Positions 1 to 5,673 of a stretch of DNA of 5,788 nucleotides are shown here, in pieces. The notes beneath the pieces were generated by a model. It searched no databases and was not told the origin of the DNA. It worked only from the letters and a program-made list of their open reading frames with translations. Numbering within the stretch: position 1 is the first letter of the stretch; the number at the start of each line of letters is the position of its first letter. The DNA lies in NCBI GenBank assembly GCA_021821225.1, contig JAKACR010000193.1, positions 1 through 5,788 on the forward strand, in the 5' to 3' direction. The DNA comes from Bacillota bacterium. GTDB lineage: Bacteria; Bacillota; Bacilli; Alicyclobacillales; SLC66. Both the position numbers and the translations under genes were made by a program.

Positions 1-2
1 AG

Positions 3-623
3 GATACGGGGCAAACAGGCGGCGTGACCATTGAGATAGACAAGCGGATACCGGTGGCGGCCGGGCTGGCGGGCGGGTCGGCGGACGCCGCGGCGACGTT
101 GCGCGGGCTAAACGCCTTGTGGGAGACCGGCCTTGACGCGGCGCAACTCGCGGAGATCGGAGCGGCCGTCGGCTCGGACGTCCCGTTTTGCGTCCACGGG
201 GGCACGGCGCTCGCCAAGGGGCGCGGCGAGATCGTGGAGTTGCTCGACATCCACCCGGCTCTTTGGGTGGTGCTTGCCAAGCCGCCGCTCGCCGTCTCGA
301 CGCACGATATCTACGGTGCGTACGTTGTGGAACAGGAGCGGCCGCACCCGTCCGTAGCGGATATGGTGGCGGCGCTGCGTTCCGGGGATCCGGTGCGGAT
401 CGGCGCGGCTTCGGGAAATGTTCTTGAGGACGTGACAGCTGCGCTCTATCCGGAAGTGCGGCGTCTGAAAGAGGCGATGCACAAGCTGGGCGCGCCCACC
501 GTCATGATGTCGGGCAGCGGGCCCACGCTGTTTGCCGTATTCAACCGTGAACAGCGGGCGCGGCGCATGTATACGACGCTGCGCCGCAGCCTGAAGGAAG
601 TGTTTTTGTGCCAGACATGCTGA
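3..623 (+). CDS. ispE: 4-diphosphocytidyl-2-C-methyl-D-erythritol kinase, 3' part (5' end lies outside the window)
   Basis: This is the C-terminal 206 residues of a GHMP-family kinase that phosphorylates CDP-methylerythritol at the 2-hydroxyl with ATP, in the cytosolic MEP pathway to isoprenoid precursors. The glycine-rich ATP loop PVAAGLAGGSADAAA is at visible residues 17-31, followed by the catalytic-Asp segment GSDVPFCVHGG with Asp at visible residue 59. The late GHMP motif MMSGSGPTLFAVF lies near the C-terminus. The family is usually about 280-290 residues, so some 80 N-terminal residues are missing because the gene runs off the left edge. The frame is open from base 3, and DTGQTGGV before the GTG at 24 fits the family, so that GTG is internal. 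The gene stops at TGA 621-623, 16 bases before purR, as in Bacillus. Identification is secure. Confidence 0.96.
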   Translation, partial: DTGQTGGVTIEIDKRIPVAAGLAGGSADAAATLRGLNALWETGLDAAQLAEIGAAVGSDVPFCVHGGTALAKGRGEIVELLDIHPALWVVLAKPPLAVSTHDIYGAYVVEQERPHPSVADMVAALRSGDPVRIGAASGNVLEDVTAALYPEVRRLKEAMHKLGAPTVMMSGSGPTLFAVFNREQRARRMYTTLRRSLKEVFLCQTC

Positions 624-639
624 AGCGGGGGAACGGACA

Positions 640-1452
640 ATGCGCCGCACGGAACGGATCGTTCGACTGACGCGCGAGTTGCTCGCGCATCCAGGCGCGG
701 CGTTGTCGCTGACGGACATCGCGACGCAATTCGACGCCGCCAAGTCTTCGATCAGCGAGGACCTCGCGATCATACGCGCTGTCATGGAGCAGGACGGGGA
801 TGGCGCGCTGCGGACGCAGACGGGGGCTGCCGGCGGGGCGGAGTGGCGCGCCAGCCTGTCGGAGCCGCGGGCGCGCGCCTTCGCAGACTCGGCGATGGCG
901 CGGCTGTCGGACGGGGAGCGCATCCTGCCCGGGGGCTATCTCTACATGAGCGACCTGCTCGGCGAGCCGGAAGTCCTGCGCATGGCAGGGCGCATGTTTG
1001 CGGGCATGTTCGTGGACGTGGAGCCGGACCTTGTGCTGACGGTCGAGACGAAGGGCATCCCGCTGGCCGTCATGACGGCGCAGTACCTGGGTTGTCCATT
1101 TGTGGTTGCGCGGCGCGACCACAAATGGAGTGAGGGATCGTCTGTCAGCACGAATTACGTGTCAGGCTCTGACCACCGCATTCAGAGCATGTCTCTGTCG
1201 AAGCGCTCGATTCGAGAGGGTGCGCGCGTGCTCGTTATTGACGATTTCATGAAGGCCGGCGGGACGGTCAAAGGTCTGATGAGCCTCGTGCGCGAGTTCT
1301 CGGCGCATGTCGTCGGGACGGGCGTGTTCATGGCGACGACGAAACCGGTGAACAAGCTTGTGGCGGACTATGTGTCGCTGCTCTCGCTGACGGCGGTGGA
1401 CGAGGCAACGCGGCAAGTGGTGATTGAAGAAGGGACGTACTTCCCTGGCTGA
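640..1452 (+). CDS. purR: Purine operon repressor PurR
   Basis: A 270-residue PurR of the Gram-positive type: a winged-helix DNA-binding domain (about residues 1-73, RIVRLTRELLAHPG onward) fused to a phosphoribosyltransferase-fold effector domain. The PRPP-binding loop VLVIDDFMKAGGT is at residues 197-209, with the acidic pair D201-D202. The conserved SGSDHRIQSMSLSKRS segment is at 175-190. In B. subtilis the family represses purine synthesis and transport genes and is released by PRPP. ATG 640 starts at the expected family N-terminus and follows the G-rich stretch GCGGGGGAACGG. The protein ends about 15 residues earlier than the B. subtilis protein (285 from memory), losing only the variable tail. 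It probably shares a transcript with ispE, since I see no promoter or PurR box in the 16-base gap. The PRPP synthetase encoded downstream makes its effector. Confidence 0.96.
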   Translation: MRRTERIVRLTRELLAHPGAALSLTDIATQFDAAKSSISEDLAIIRAVMEQDGDGALRTQTGAAGGAEWRASLSEPRARAFADSAMARLSDGERILPGGYLYMSDLLGEPEVLRMAGRMFAGMFVDVEPDLVLTVETKGIPLAVMTAQYLGCPFVVARRDHKWSEGSSVSTNYVSGSDHRIQSMSLSKRSIREGARVLVIDDFMKAGGTVKGLMSLVREFSAHVVGTGVFMATTKPVNKLVADYVSLLSLTAVDEATRQVVIEEGTYFPG

Positions 1453-1473
1453 GCGTGCGAGCGCCCAGCCAGG
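1444..1473 (+). repeat. Hairpin spanning the purR stop codon
   Basis: An inverted repeat pairs CCTGGCTG (1444-1451) with CAGCCAGG (1466-1473). After one A/C mismatch, GCG (1453-1455) pairs with CGC (1462-1464), leaving a 6-base loop at 1456-1461. The purR stop TGA (1450-1452) lies within the 5' arm. No T-run follows, so it does not look like an intrinsic terminator. It ends 3 bases before the ridA ribosome binding site AAGGGGG (1477-1483). It could stabilise or separate the purR and ridA parts of one mRNA, or modulate ridA translation; the function is inferred. Confidence 0.6.
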
Positions 1474-1497
1474 CACAAGGGGGACTGGCAAAACGCC

Positions 1498-1884
1498 ATG
1501 ACTGTCAAGTATTTGTCAACCGACAGGGCGCCGGCGGCGATCGGGCCCTATTCGCAGGCCGTGGTGGCCGGCGGCTTTATTTTTGCCTCAGGACAGATTC
1601 CGCTTGCAGCGGACGGGTCTCTGGTGGAAGGGGACGCGGGCGCGCAGGCGAGGCAGATATTCTCCAATATAACGGAAGTGCTTGCCGCAGGCGGCGCAAG
1701 GCTGTCGGATGTGGTCAAAGCCACTGTATTTCTGGTCGACATGGCCGATTTCGGCCCTGTCAACGCCGTCTACGAGGAGGCCTTCGCGGGCCATCGTCCA
1801 GCGCGTTCGACGGTGGCGGTTGCAGCGCTGCCGCGCGGTGCGCAGGTCGAAATCGAGGTCGTTGCGGTGGCTGCCGGAGAGTAG
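1498..1884 (+). CDS. ridA: RidA family reactive intermediate (enamine/imine) deaminase, YabJ
   Basis: A 128-residue RidA/YjgF/UK114 protein of full family length. The family forms trimers that hydrolyse reactive 2-aminoacrylate and other enamines/imines from PLP enzymes, releasing ammonia and protecting metabolism from damage. Visible signatures are IGPYSQA (15-21), SGQIPL (31-36) and the C-terminal RPARSTVAVAALPRGAQVEIEVVAVA (100-125). The substrate-carboxylate arginine corresponds to R103, the water-positioning glutamate to E118, and the active-site tyrosine to Y18, so the enzyme looks competent. In B. subtilis the orthologue yabJ is co-transcribed with purR and affects purine gene control; the same neighbour is kept here, 45 bases away. 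ATG 1498 fits the family start. Its likely ribosome binding site AAGGGGG (1477-1483) is 14 bases upstream, which is long and hints at modest initiation. Confidence 0.96.
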   Translation: MTVKYLSTDRAPAAIGPYSQAVVAGGFIFASGQIPLAADGSLVEGDAGAQARQIFSNITEVLAAGGARLSDVVKATVFLVDMADFGPVNAVYEEAFAGHRPARSTVAVAALPRGAQVEIEVVAVAAGE

Positions 1885-1921
1885 GCGAAAAAAGACAGAC
1901 AAATACAACTTTTTCTTCGCC
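1884..1921 (+). repeat. AT-rich imperfect dyad upstream of the spoVG promoter
   Basis: GGCGAA (1884-1889) pairs with TTCGCC (1916-1921). After one mismatch, three A-T pairs extend the stem inward, leaving a loop rich in A and C. The stretch 1888-1917 is by far the most AT-rich in this GC-rich window and ends just before the predicted sigma-H -35 box. B. subtilis spoVG is known to have an AT-rich upstream box that boosts transcription and is bound by AbrB. The position here matches, but a conserved role is an inference. No T-run follows the 3' arm, so a terminator is unlikely. Confidence 0.45.
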
Positions 1922-1925
1922 GCGG

Positions 1926-1954
1926 GCAGGAGATTGGCTTTGGATGTGGAAATA
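1926..1954 (+). promoter_or_regulatory. Predicted sigma-H promoter of spoVG
   Basis: The -35 element GCAGGAGAT (1926-1934) and the -10 element GTGGAAATA (1946-1954) are separated by exactly 11 bases. The sigma-H consensus RNAGGAWWW, N11-12, RNNGAATWW is met apart from one W in the -35 and the T of GAAT. From memory, the B. subtilis spoVG promoter also reads GCAGGA with GTGGAAT at the same spacing. Transcription should begin near 1960-1963, giving a leader of about 35 bases before GTG 1996. The known sigma-H control of spoVG at the onset of sporulation supports the call. Confidence 0.7.
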
Positions 1955-1982
1955 CAAAGTCAGTTTGAGATAGCCTGCACGG

Positions 1983-1992
1983 GGCGGTGATC
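1983..1992 (+). promoter_or_regulatory. Extended Shine-Dalgarno of spoVG
   Basis: GGCGGTGATC differs by one base from GGAGGTGATC, the full complement of the 3' end of 16S rRNA. Its GGCGG core ends 8 bases before GTG 1996, an optimal distance. The in-frame GTG at 1987 lies inside this site, which argues against it as the start. Confidence 0.75.
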
Positions 1993-1995
1993 AGG

Positions 1996-2277
1996 GTGGA
2001 AATTACTGATGTGCGGCTGAGAAAGGTCGTCACGGAAGGCCGCATGAAAGCGATCGCATCGATCACGTTCGACCACGAGTTCGTGGTGCATGACATCCGC
2101 GTGATCGACGGCAACGCCGGGATGTTCGTCGCGATGCCGAGCAAGCGGACGCCGGACGGCGAGTTTCGCGATATTGCACATCCGATCACATCGAGCACGC
2201 GCCAGAAGATTCAAGAGGCGGTGCTTGAAGAGTACGAGCGTGGGGAAGTCATTGTGGCGCCTGCAGTCGGCGGGTAG
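1996..2277 (+). CDS. spoVG: Septation and sporulation regulator SpoVG
   Basis: A 93-residue SpoVG, a small nucleic-acid-binding regulator. In B. subtilis it affects asymmetric septation and cortex formation, and in Listeria and Staphylococcus it regulates many genes. Nearly the whole length is family-conserved: [10 protein letters not shown] (2-11), [19 protein letters not shown] (15-33), and the hallmark [18 protein letters not shown] (47-64), followed by [10 protein letters not shown] (67-76). The C-terminal tail is variable, as usual. GTG 1996 is chosen because translation then aligns with the B. subtilis start (MEVTDVRL) and it sits 8 bases behind an extended Shine-Dalgarno. A start at GTG 1987 would add three residues but would begin within that site. 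The gene has its own predicted sigma-H promoter and may also be read from purR-ridA, as no terminator intervenes. Confidence 0.96.
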   Translation: MEITDVRLRKVVTEGRMKAIASITFDHEFVVHDIRVIDGNAGMFVAMPSKRTPDGEFRDIAHPITSSTRQKIQEAVLEEYERGEVIVAPAVGG

Positions 2278-2284
2278 GCGGCAG

Positions 2285-2316
2285 GTTCGAGCGGTTGCGG
2301 CAGACAGGCTCGGAAC
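2285..2316 (+). repeat. Hairpin just after spoVG, no T-run
   Basis: GTTCGAGC (2285-2292) pairs with GCTCGGAAC (2308-2316) with one bulged G, leaving a 15-base loop. It begins 7 bases after the spoVG stop. It is followed by GGGGGCGG rather than a T-run, so it is not a convincing intrinsic terminator. It may mark the 3' end of a processed spoVG message. The evidence is weak. Confidence 0.3.
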
Positions 2317-2336
2317 GGGGGCGGTCGCGATAGACG

Positions 2337-2366
2337 TTGAAAGAGTCTCCTGCGTTCGGGTATAGT
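2337..2366 (+). promoter_or_regulatory. Predicted sigma-A promoter of glmU
   Basis: The -35 TTGAAA (2337-2342) and -10 TATAGT (2361-2366) are 18 bases apart. Each differs from the TTGACA/TATAAT consensus by one base. Transcription should begin around 2371-2376, giving a short leader of about 30 bases to the TTG start of glmU. The site lies in the only sizeable gap between spoVG and glmU, which makes vegetative expression of glmU-prs-pth from here plausible. Confidence 0.7.
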
Positions 2367-2392
2367 GGAGACGCCACTTTGAACCGCAGGAG
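2347..2392 (+). promoter_or_regulatory. Nested stem-loop over the glmU promoter; 3' arm holds the glmU ribosome binding site
   Basis: CTCCTGCG (2347-2354) pairs with CGCAGGAG (2385-2392). Past a bulged C2384, TTC (2355-2357) pairs with GAA (2381-2383). Inside, AGTGG (2364-2368) pairs with CCACT (2374-2378) around a 5-base loop. The 3' arm contains the glmU Shine-Dalgarno CAGGAG. The 5' arm lies between the -35 and -10 boxes, so it is present only in RNA that reads through from upstream. Such RNA should hide the ribosome binding site, while RNA begun at the local promoter should not. Alternatively the dyad is a protein operator overlapping the -10 region. The structure is directly visible; the role is inferred. 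Confidence 0.6.
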
Positions 2393-2404
2393 CGTGACGA
2401 CATC

Positions 2405-3781
2405 TTGAAGACTGGCGTGATTTTGGCGGCCGGTTTGGGCAAACGCATGAATTCCAAAGGCCACAAAGTCGTGCACAAGGTTTGCGGCAAGCCGATGATT
2501 GCACAAATTGTCCATGAGATGCAGGCGGTCGGGTTGGACCGTTTGTTTGTTGTGGTCGGACGCTTGGAGGAACAGGTGCGGGCGGTTCTCGGCGACTCGG
2601 TGGAGTACGTGCGCCAGGCGGAGCAGTTGGGAACAGGGCATGCGGTGTTGCAGGCGCTGCCGTCACTGCCGGAGGACGGCATCACGGTCGTTTCCTACGG
2701 TGACACCCCCCTTATCCGCCGCGAGGAGATCCTGCGGCTGATTGAGACGGCGCAGCAGACTGGCGCCACGGCGCTGATGACGGCCGAAGTGGACGATCCG
2801 CATTCGTTTGGGCGCGTCGTGCGCGGGGCGGACGGAACGATCGAGCGTATCGTCGAGGAGAAGGACGCCACTCCGGAACAGCGGCGCATCCGTGAAATCA
2901 ACAGCGGCATCTATGCGTTCCAGACGCGCCACCTGCACAGCGTAGTGCCGAAGCTCACGACTGAAAACGCGCAGCGCGAACTGCTGTTGACGGACTGCGT
3001 CTTGCACCTCCGGACGGAGGGTGAGACCGTTGTGCCGGTGGTGGTCGGGGACGCGGACGACATTGCAAACGTGAATGACCGCGTGCAACTGGCCAGTTGC
3101 GAAGAAAAGCTGCGCAGGCGGATTCTGTTGCGGCACATGCAAAATGGTGTGACATTCATTGATCCTGCCGGCACCTACGTGGAACTGGACGTCGAAATCG
3201 GCAGGGACACGGTGGTGTGGCCGGGGTCCTACCTGCAAGGCGCCACCGTCATCGGGGAGGACTGTGTGATCGGACCCGCCGCGCAACTGATGAATGCGCA
3301 CGTCGGAGACGGCGCCGAGGTCAACCGCTCTGTGGTGGCCGACAGTCGCGTGGGGCCTGGATCGTTCGTCGGCCCCTTCGCCTATGTGCGTCCTGGAAGC
3401 GATATCGGGGAGCGCGCCAGGGTGGGGGATTTTGTTGAAATCAAGAATTCAACCATTGGAAACGATACGAAGGTGAGCCATCTCGCCTACATTGGGGACA
3501 GCGACGTGGGAGCCGGAGTGAACGTCGCGTGCGGTGTGGTGACGGCGAACTATGACGGTTTTCGCAAACATCGGACAATCATTGGCGATGATAGTTTCAT
3601 TGGGTGTAATGTGAATCTTGTGGCGCCCGTGGAAATCGGCGACGGTTCATACATTGCGACAGGCTCGACGATTACGGAGCCGGTTCCGGCTGGCGGCTTT
3701 GCCATTGCCAGGGAACGGCAGACCACCAAGGCTGGATACGCCGCAGTCCTGCGGACGCGGCTTAAGGACGGGAAGAAGTGA
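2405..3781 (+). CDS. glmU: Bifunctional N-acetylglucosamine-1-phosphate uridyltransferase / glucosamine-1-phosphate acetyltransferase
   Basis: A 458-residue GlmU of full length. It acetylates glucosamine-1-phosphate and then couples it to UTP, giving UDP-GlcNAc for peptidoglycan and other wall polymers. The N-terminal Rossmann pyrophosphorylase domain (about 1-226) has LAAGLGKRM (7-15), the K21 equivalent of the UTP-binding lysine, QLGTGHA (74-80), YGDTPL (98-103), EINSGIYAF (164-172) and NDR (224-226). The C-terminal left-handed beta-helix (about 247-440) keeps R329, K347, catalytic H359, Y362, N373 and K388, each four below the E. coli number. The start is TTG 2405, which places LAAG at the usual distance. 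No ATG or GTG alternative exists upstream in frame. The ribosome binding site CAGGAG ends 12 bases before it, a long gap. A TTG start, long spacing and the leader stem-loop together suggest controlled initiation. B. subtilis calls it gcaD. Confidence 0.97.
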   Translation: MKTGVILAAGLGKRMNSKGHKVVHKVCGKPMIAQIVHEMQAVGLDRLFVVVGRLEEQVRAVLGDSVEYVRQAEQLGTGHAVLQALPSLPEDGITVVSYGDTPLIRREEILRLIETAQQTGATALMTAEVDDPHSFGRVVRGADGTIERIVEEKDATPEQRRIREINSGIYAFQTRHLHSVVPKLTTENAQRELLLTDCVLHLRTEGETVVPVVVGDADDIANVNDRVQLASCEEKLRRRILLRHMQNGVTFIDPAGTYVELDVEIGRDTVVWPGSYLQGATVIGEDCVIGPAAQLMNAHVGDGAEVNRSVVADSRVGPGSFVGPFAYVRPGSDIGERARVGDFVEIKNSTIGNDTKVSHLAYIGDSDVGAGVNVACGVVTANYDGFRKHRTIIGDDSFIGCNVNLVAPVEIGDGSYIATGSTITEPVPAGGFAIARERQTTKAGYAAVLRTRLKDGKK

Positions 3782-3789
3782 GGAGCTGA

Positions 3790-4749
3790 GTGTCGTTGGC
3801 GTACCATGACGCCAAGCTCAAGATATTGAGCGGCAACGCCAATCCTGAGTTGGCTCTTGAAATTGCCGGCCTGGTGGGTGTGGAACTGGGGAAGTGCAAT
3901 ATTTCCCGTTTTATGGATGGTGAAGTGCATATCGATCTTGAGGAGAGCGTGCGCGGTACGGACGTGTACGTGATCCAACCGACGTCGGCCCCGGTCAATG
4001 AGCGGTTGATGGAACTGCTGATCATGGTGGACGCTTTGAAGCGCGCGTCGGCCAAGACGATCAATGTCGTCATTCCCTATTATGGGTACGCAAGACAGGA
4101 TCGCAAGGCGCGCGCGCGCGACCCGATCACCGCAAAGCTGACGGCCGACCTCATCCAGACGGCCGGCGCGAGCCGCGTGATCTGCATGGACCTTCACGCC
4201 GGACAGATTCAGGGTTTTTTCAATATCCCGCTGGACCATCTGCTTGGTCTTCCGATCTTGGCGACGTACGTGGCGTCAAAGGAATTGCAGGACATCGTGG
4301 TCGTGTCGCCAGACCTCGGCGGCGTCACCCGGGCCCGTCAACTGTCCGTGCGGCTCGATACGTCGATTGCCATCATCGACAAGCGGCGTCCGCGTCCCAA
4401 TGTGGCCGAGGTCATGAACATCATCGGCGATGTCGCCGGGAAGACCGCGATTCTCATCGATGACATGATCGACACGGCGGGCACGATCACGCTCGCTGCG
4501 GAGGCGCTGATGGAGTACGGGGCGCGCGAGGTTTACGCCTGCTGCACCCACCCGGTTCTCTCGCCGCCGGCGATGGAGCGGCTGGCAGCGGCTCCGATCC
4601 AGGAAGTGATCGTGACCAACACGATTGCGGTGCCTGCGGAACAGCGCGTAGACAAGCTGGTCGTCCTCTCCGTCGCCAAGCTGATTGCCGAAGCCATCCT
4701 GCGCATACATGAGAAGCGATCGATCAGTGAACTCTTCGACGATGATTAA
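3790..4749 (+). CDS. prs: Ribose-phosphate pyrophosphokinase (PRPP synthetase), class I
   Basis: A 319-residue PRPP synthetase that transfers pyrophosphate from ATP to ribose-5-phosphate. Its product feeds purine, pyrimidine, NAD, histidine and tryptophan synthesis and is also the effector of PurR, encoded upstream. Visible features are the ATP-loop region [23 protein letters not shown] (95-117), the metal/ATP site [11 protein letters not shown] (134-144), the catalytic flexible-loop segment DKRRPRPN (197-204) and the PRPP loop [13 protein letters not shown] (220-232). The start GTG 3790 aligns residue for residue with the B. subtilis N-terminus up to NPEL. Its ribosome binding site AGGAG (3781-3785) overlaps the last base of the glmU stop and ends only 4 bases before the GTG, a short spacing that suggests coupling to glmU translation. 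The 3' end overlaps pth by 8 bases. Confidence 0.97.
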   Translation: MSLAYHDAKLKILSGNANPELALEIAGLVGVELGKCNISRFMDGEVHIDLEESVRGTDVYVIQPTSAPVNERLMELLIMVDALKRASAKTINVVIPYYGYARQDRKARARDPITAKLTADLIQTAGASRVICMDLHAGQIQGFFNIPLDHLLGLPILATYVASKELQDIVVVSPDLGGVTRARQLSVRLDTSIAIIDKRRPRPNVAEVMNIIGDVAGKTAILIDDMIDTAGTITLAAEALMEYGAREVYACCTHPVLSPPAMERLAAAPIQEVIVTNTIAVPAEQRVDKLVVLSVAKLIAEAILRIHEKRSISELFDDD

Positions 4750-5311
4750 GCTGATCGTGGGACTTGGCAATCCCGGGCGCGAGTATGAGCAGACGCGGCA
4801 CAACGCGGGATTCCTGGCCGTTGAGAGGCTGCTAGCCAAACACGCTTCCGGTTCGGTTGCCAAGAGAAGGTTCCAGGCGGTGGTGCACGAGGTGTCGGGC
4901 GACGGGCGGCGGATCGTGCTGCTGCGTCCGCAGACGTTCATGAACCTGAGCGGCCAGTCGGTCGCCGAGGCCGTCCGCTACATGAACGTGGACGCGGCGC
5001 GCGAACTGCTTGTCGTGTACGATGACCTCGATCTCCCGGTCGGACGCATCCGTTTGCGGGAGAAAGGCGGGTCCGGCGGGCACAACGGGATCAAATCCGT
5101 CATAAGCCATATTGGCGGAGACGATTTTGCGCGTATCCGCATCGGTGTGGGACGGCCTCCTGTGGGGGTGACGGTCATCGATCATGTGCTGACGCGATTT
5201 TCCAAATCCGAGCGCCAATTGGTCGACGAAGCGTTGGAGCGGGTTGCGGACGCCGCCTGGCAAGCCTGCCATTCGGCTTTCCCGGTGGTCATGAACCACT
5301 TCAATGTTTAA
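4742..5311 (+). CDS. pth: Peptidyl-tRNA hydrolase (SpoVC)
   Basis: A 189-residue bacterial-type peptidyl-tRNA hydrolase, which frees tRNA from prematurely released peptidyl-tRNA. It is essential in most bacteria, and in B. subtilis a mutation in it (spoVC) blocks sporulation. Family signatures are complete: [18 protein letters not shown] (4-21) with N10 and catalytic H20, [10 protein letters not shown] (63-72) with N68, [14 protein letters not shown] (91-104) with D94, and [11 protein letters not shown] (109-119) with N115. ATG 4742 places GLGNPG at the standard distance. The frame stays open further upstream within prs, but those residues fit nothing in the family. The start overlaps the last 8 bases of prs, and no Shine-Dalgarno is evident, so translation is probably coupled to prs. 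In B. subtilis the general stress gene ctc lies between prs and pth; here it is absent. Confidence 0.97.
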   Translation: MIKLIVGLGNPGREYEQTRHNAGFLAVERLLAKHASGSVAKRRFQAVVHEVSGDGRRIVLLRPQTFMNLSGQSVAEAVRYMNVDAARELLVVYDDLDLPVGRIRLREKGGSGGHNGIKSVISHIGGDDFARIRIGVGRPPVGVTVIDHVLTRFSKSERQLVDEALERVADAAWQACHSAFPVVMNHFNV

Positions 5312-5335
5312 AGCGGTCCGCTGCTCCCCATACTA
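5306..5335 (+). promoter_or_regulatory. Predicted forespore (sigma-F/sigma-G) promoter of fin
   Basis: GTTTA (5306-5310) and CATACTA (5329-5335) are 18 bases apart. This fits the sigma-G pattern GHATR, N18, CATWHTA at all but one position. GTTTA is also a perfect sigma-F -35 (GYWTA), and ATACTA fits the AnAnTw half of the sigma-F -10, although CCCC replaces its upstream GGnr. Transcription should begin near 5342, 46 bases before ATG 5388. In B. subtilis fin is made in the forespore under sigma-F and later sigma-G, so position and type agree. The -35 overlaps the pth stop codon. Confidence 0.62.
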
Positions 5336-5373
5336 CGAGAACGAGGCGTGTGAGACGCCGATTTGCTGGGAAT

Positions 5374-5379
5374 GGGGAG
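5374..5379 (+). promoter_or_regulatory. Ribosome binding site of fin
   Basis: GGGGAG lies 8 bases before ATG 5388, an optimal distance, and fixes that codon as the start. The upstream in-frame ATG at 5304 has no such site. Confidence 0.75.
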
Positions 5380-5387
5380 CGCTCGCG

Positions 5388-5621
5388 ATGGAAATTGTAT
5401 ATTATTGCAAGTATTGCAAGGCCTTCATGGGTGTGATCGACGGATCGCGAGTTCCCGTGGAGGCGCTTGGATTTTCCATTTTGACGGCGGAAGAGCAGGC
5501 GGATATGATTCAATATGACGGGGCACAAGACACGACCTATGTCAGGACGGTCTGCGAACACTGCGAGATTGCCTTGCGCAGCCACCCTGATCTGCTGCTC
5601 TCACAGACGCCGATTCAGTGA
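5388..5621 (+). CDS. fin: Anti-sigma-F factor Fin (YabK)
   Basis: A 77-residue protein matching Fin, a small forespore protein that in B. subtilis binds sigma-F and helps the switch from sigma-F to sigma-G during sporulation. It carries the family's zinc-ribbon cysteines as two CxxC pairs: C7-C10 in YYCKYC and C56-C59 in VCEHC. The central EALGFSILTAEEQADMIQY (25-43) is also typical. ATG 5388 is chosen because it gives the family N-terminus and is preceded at 8 bases by GGGGAG. The frame is open back to ATG 5304, which would add 28 residues with three more cysteines, but that start lacks a ribosome binding site and lies upstream of the predicted forespore transcription start. Its place directly after pth matches Bacillus synteny. 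Co-transcription from pth is possible, with an extra boost from the forespore promoter. Confidence 0.93.
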   Translation: MEIVYYCKYCKAFMGVIDGSRVPVEALGFSILTAEEQADMIQYDGAQDTTYVRTVCEHCEIALRSHPDLLLSQTPIQ

Positions 5622-5673
5622 TGGTCCGGTTTTCCGAAGGGTGTGGCACGGGGTTGTGGGAGCCTACAGGGAC

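Noticed and set aside
24..26. GTG as the start of ispE
   Set aside because: The frame is open to the window edge and the residues before it fit IspE; the true start is outside the window.
651..665. Short inverted repeat GAACG/CGTTC in the first codons of purR as an autoregulatory operator
   Set aside because: The 5-base arms lie within coding sequence, the spacing is wrong for PurR boxes, and no promoter is near; chance is likely.
108..923. A 271-codon open frame on the minus strand across ispE and purR, and similar long minus-strand frames opposite glmU, prs and pth
   Set aside because: They lie opposite well-identified genes. Strong third-position G/C keeps antisense frames open, and the Arg/His/Pro-rich translations match no family.
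2285..2359. PurR box candidates (GTTCG at 2285, CGGAAC at 2311, GTTCGG at 2354)
   Set aside because: The known arrangement is two CGAAC-type boxes in inverted orientation about 16-17 bases apart with AT-rich flanks. None of these pairs has that spacing or context.
4685..4741. A 19-residue upstream extension of Pth starting inside prs
   Set aside because: The extension resembles no Pth N-terminus, while ATG 4742 gives the canonical [12 protein letters not shown].
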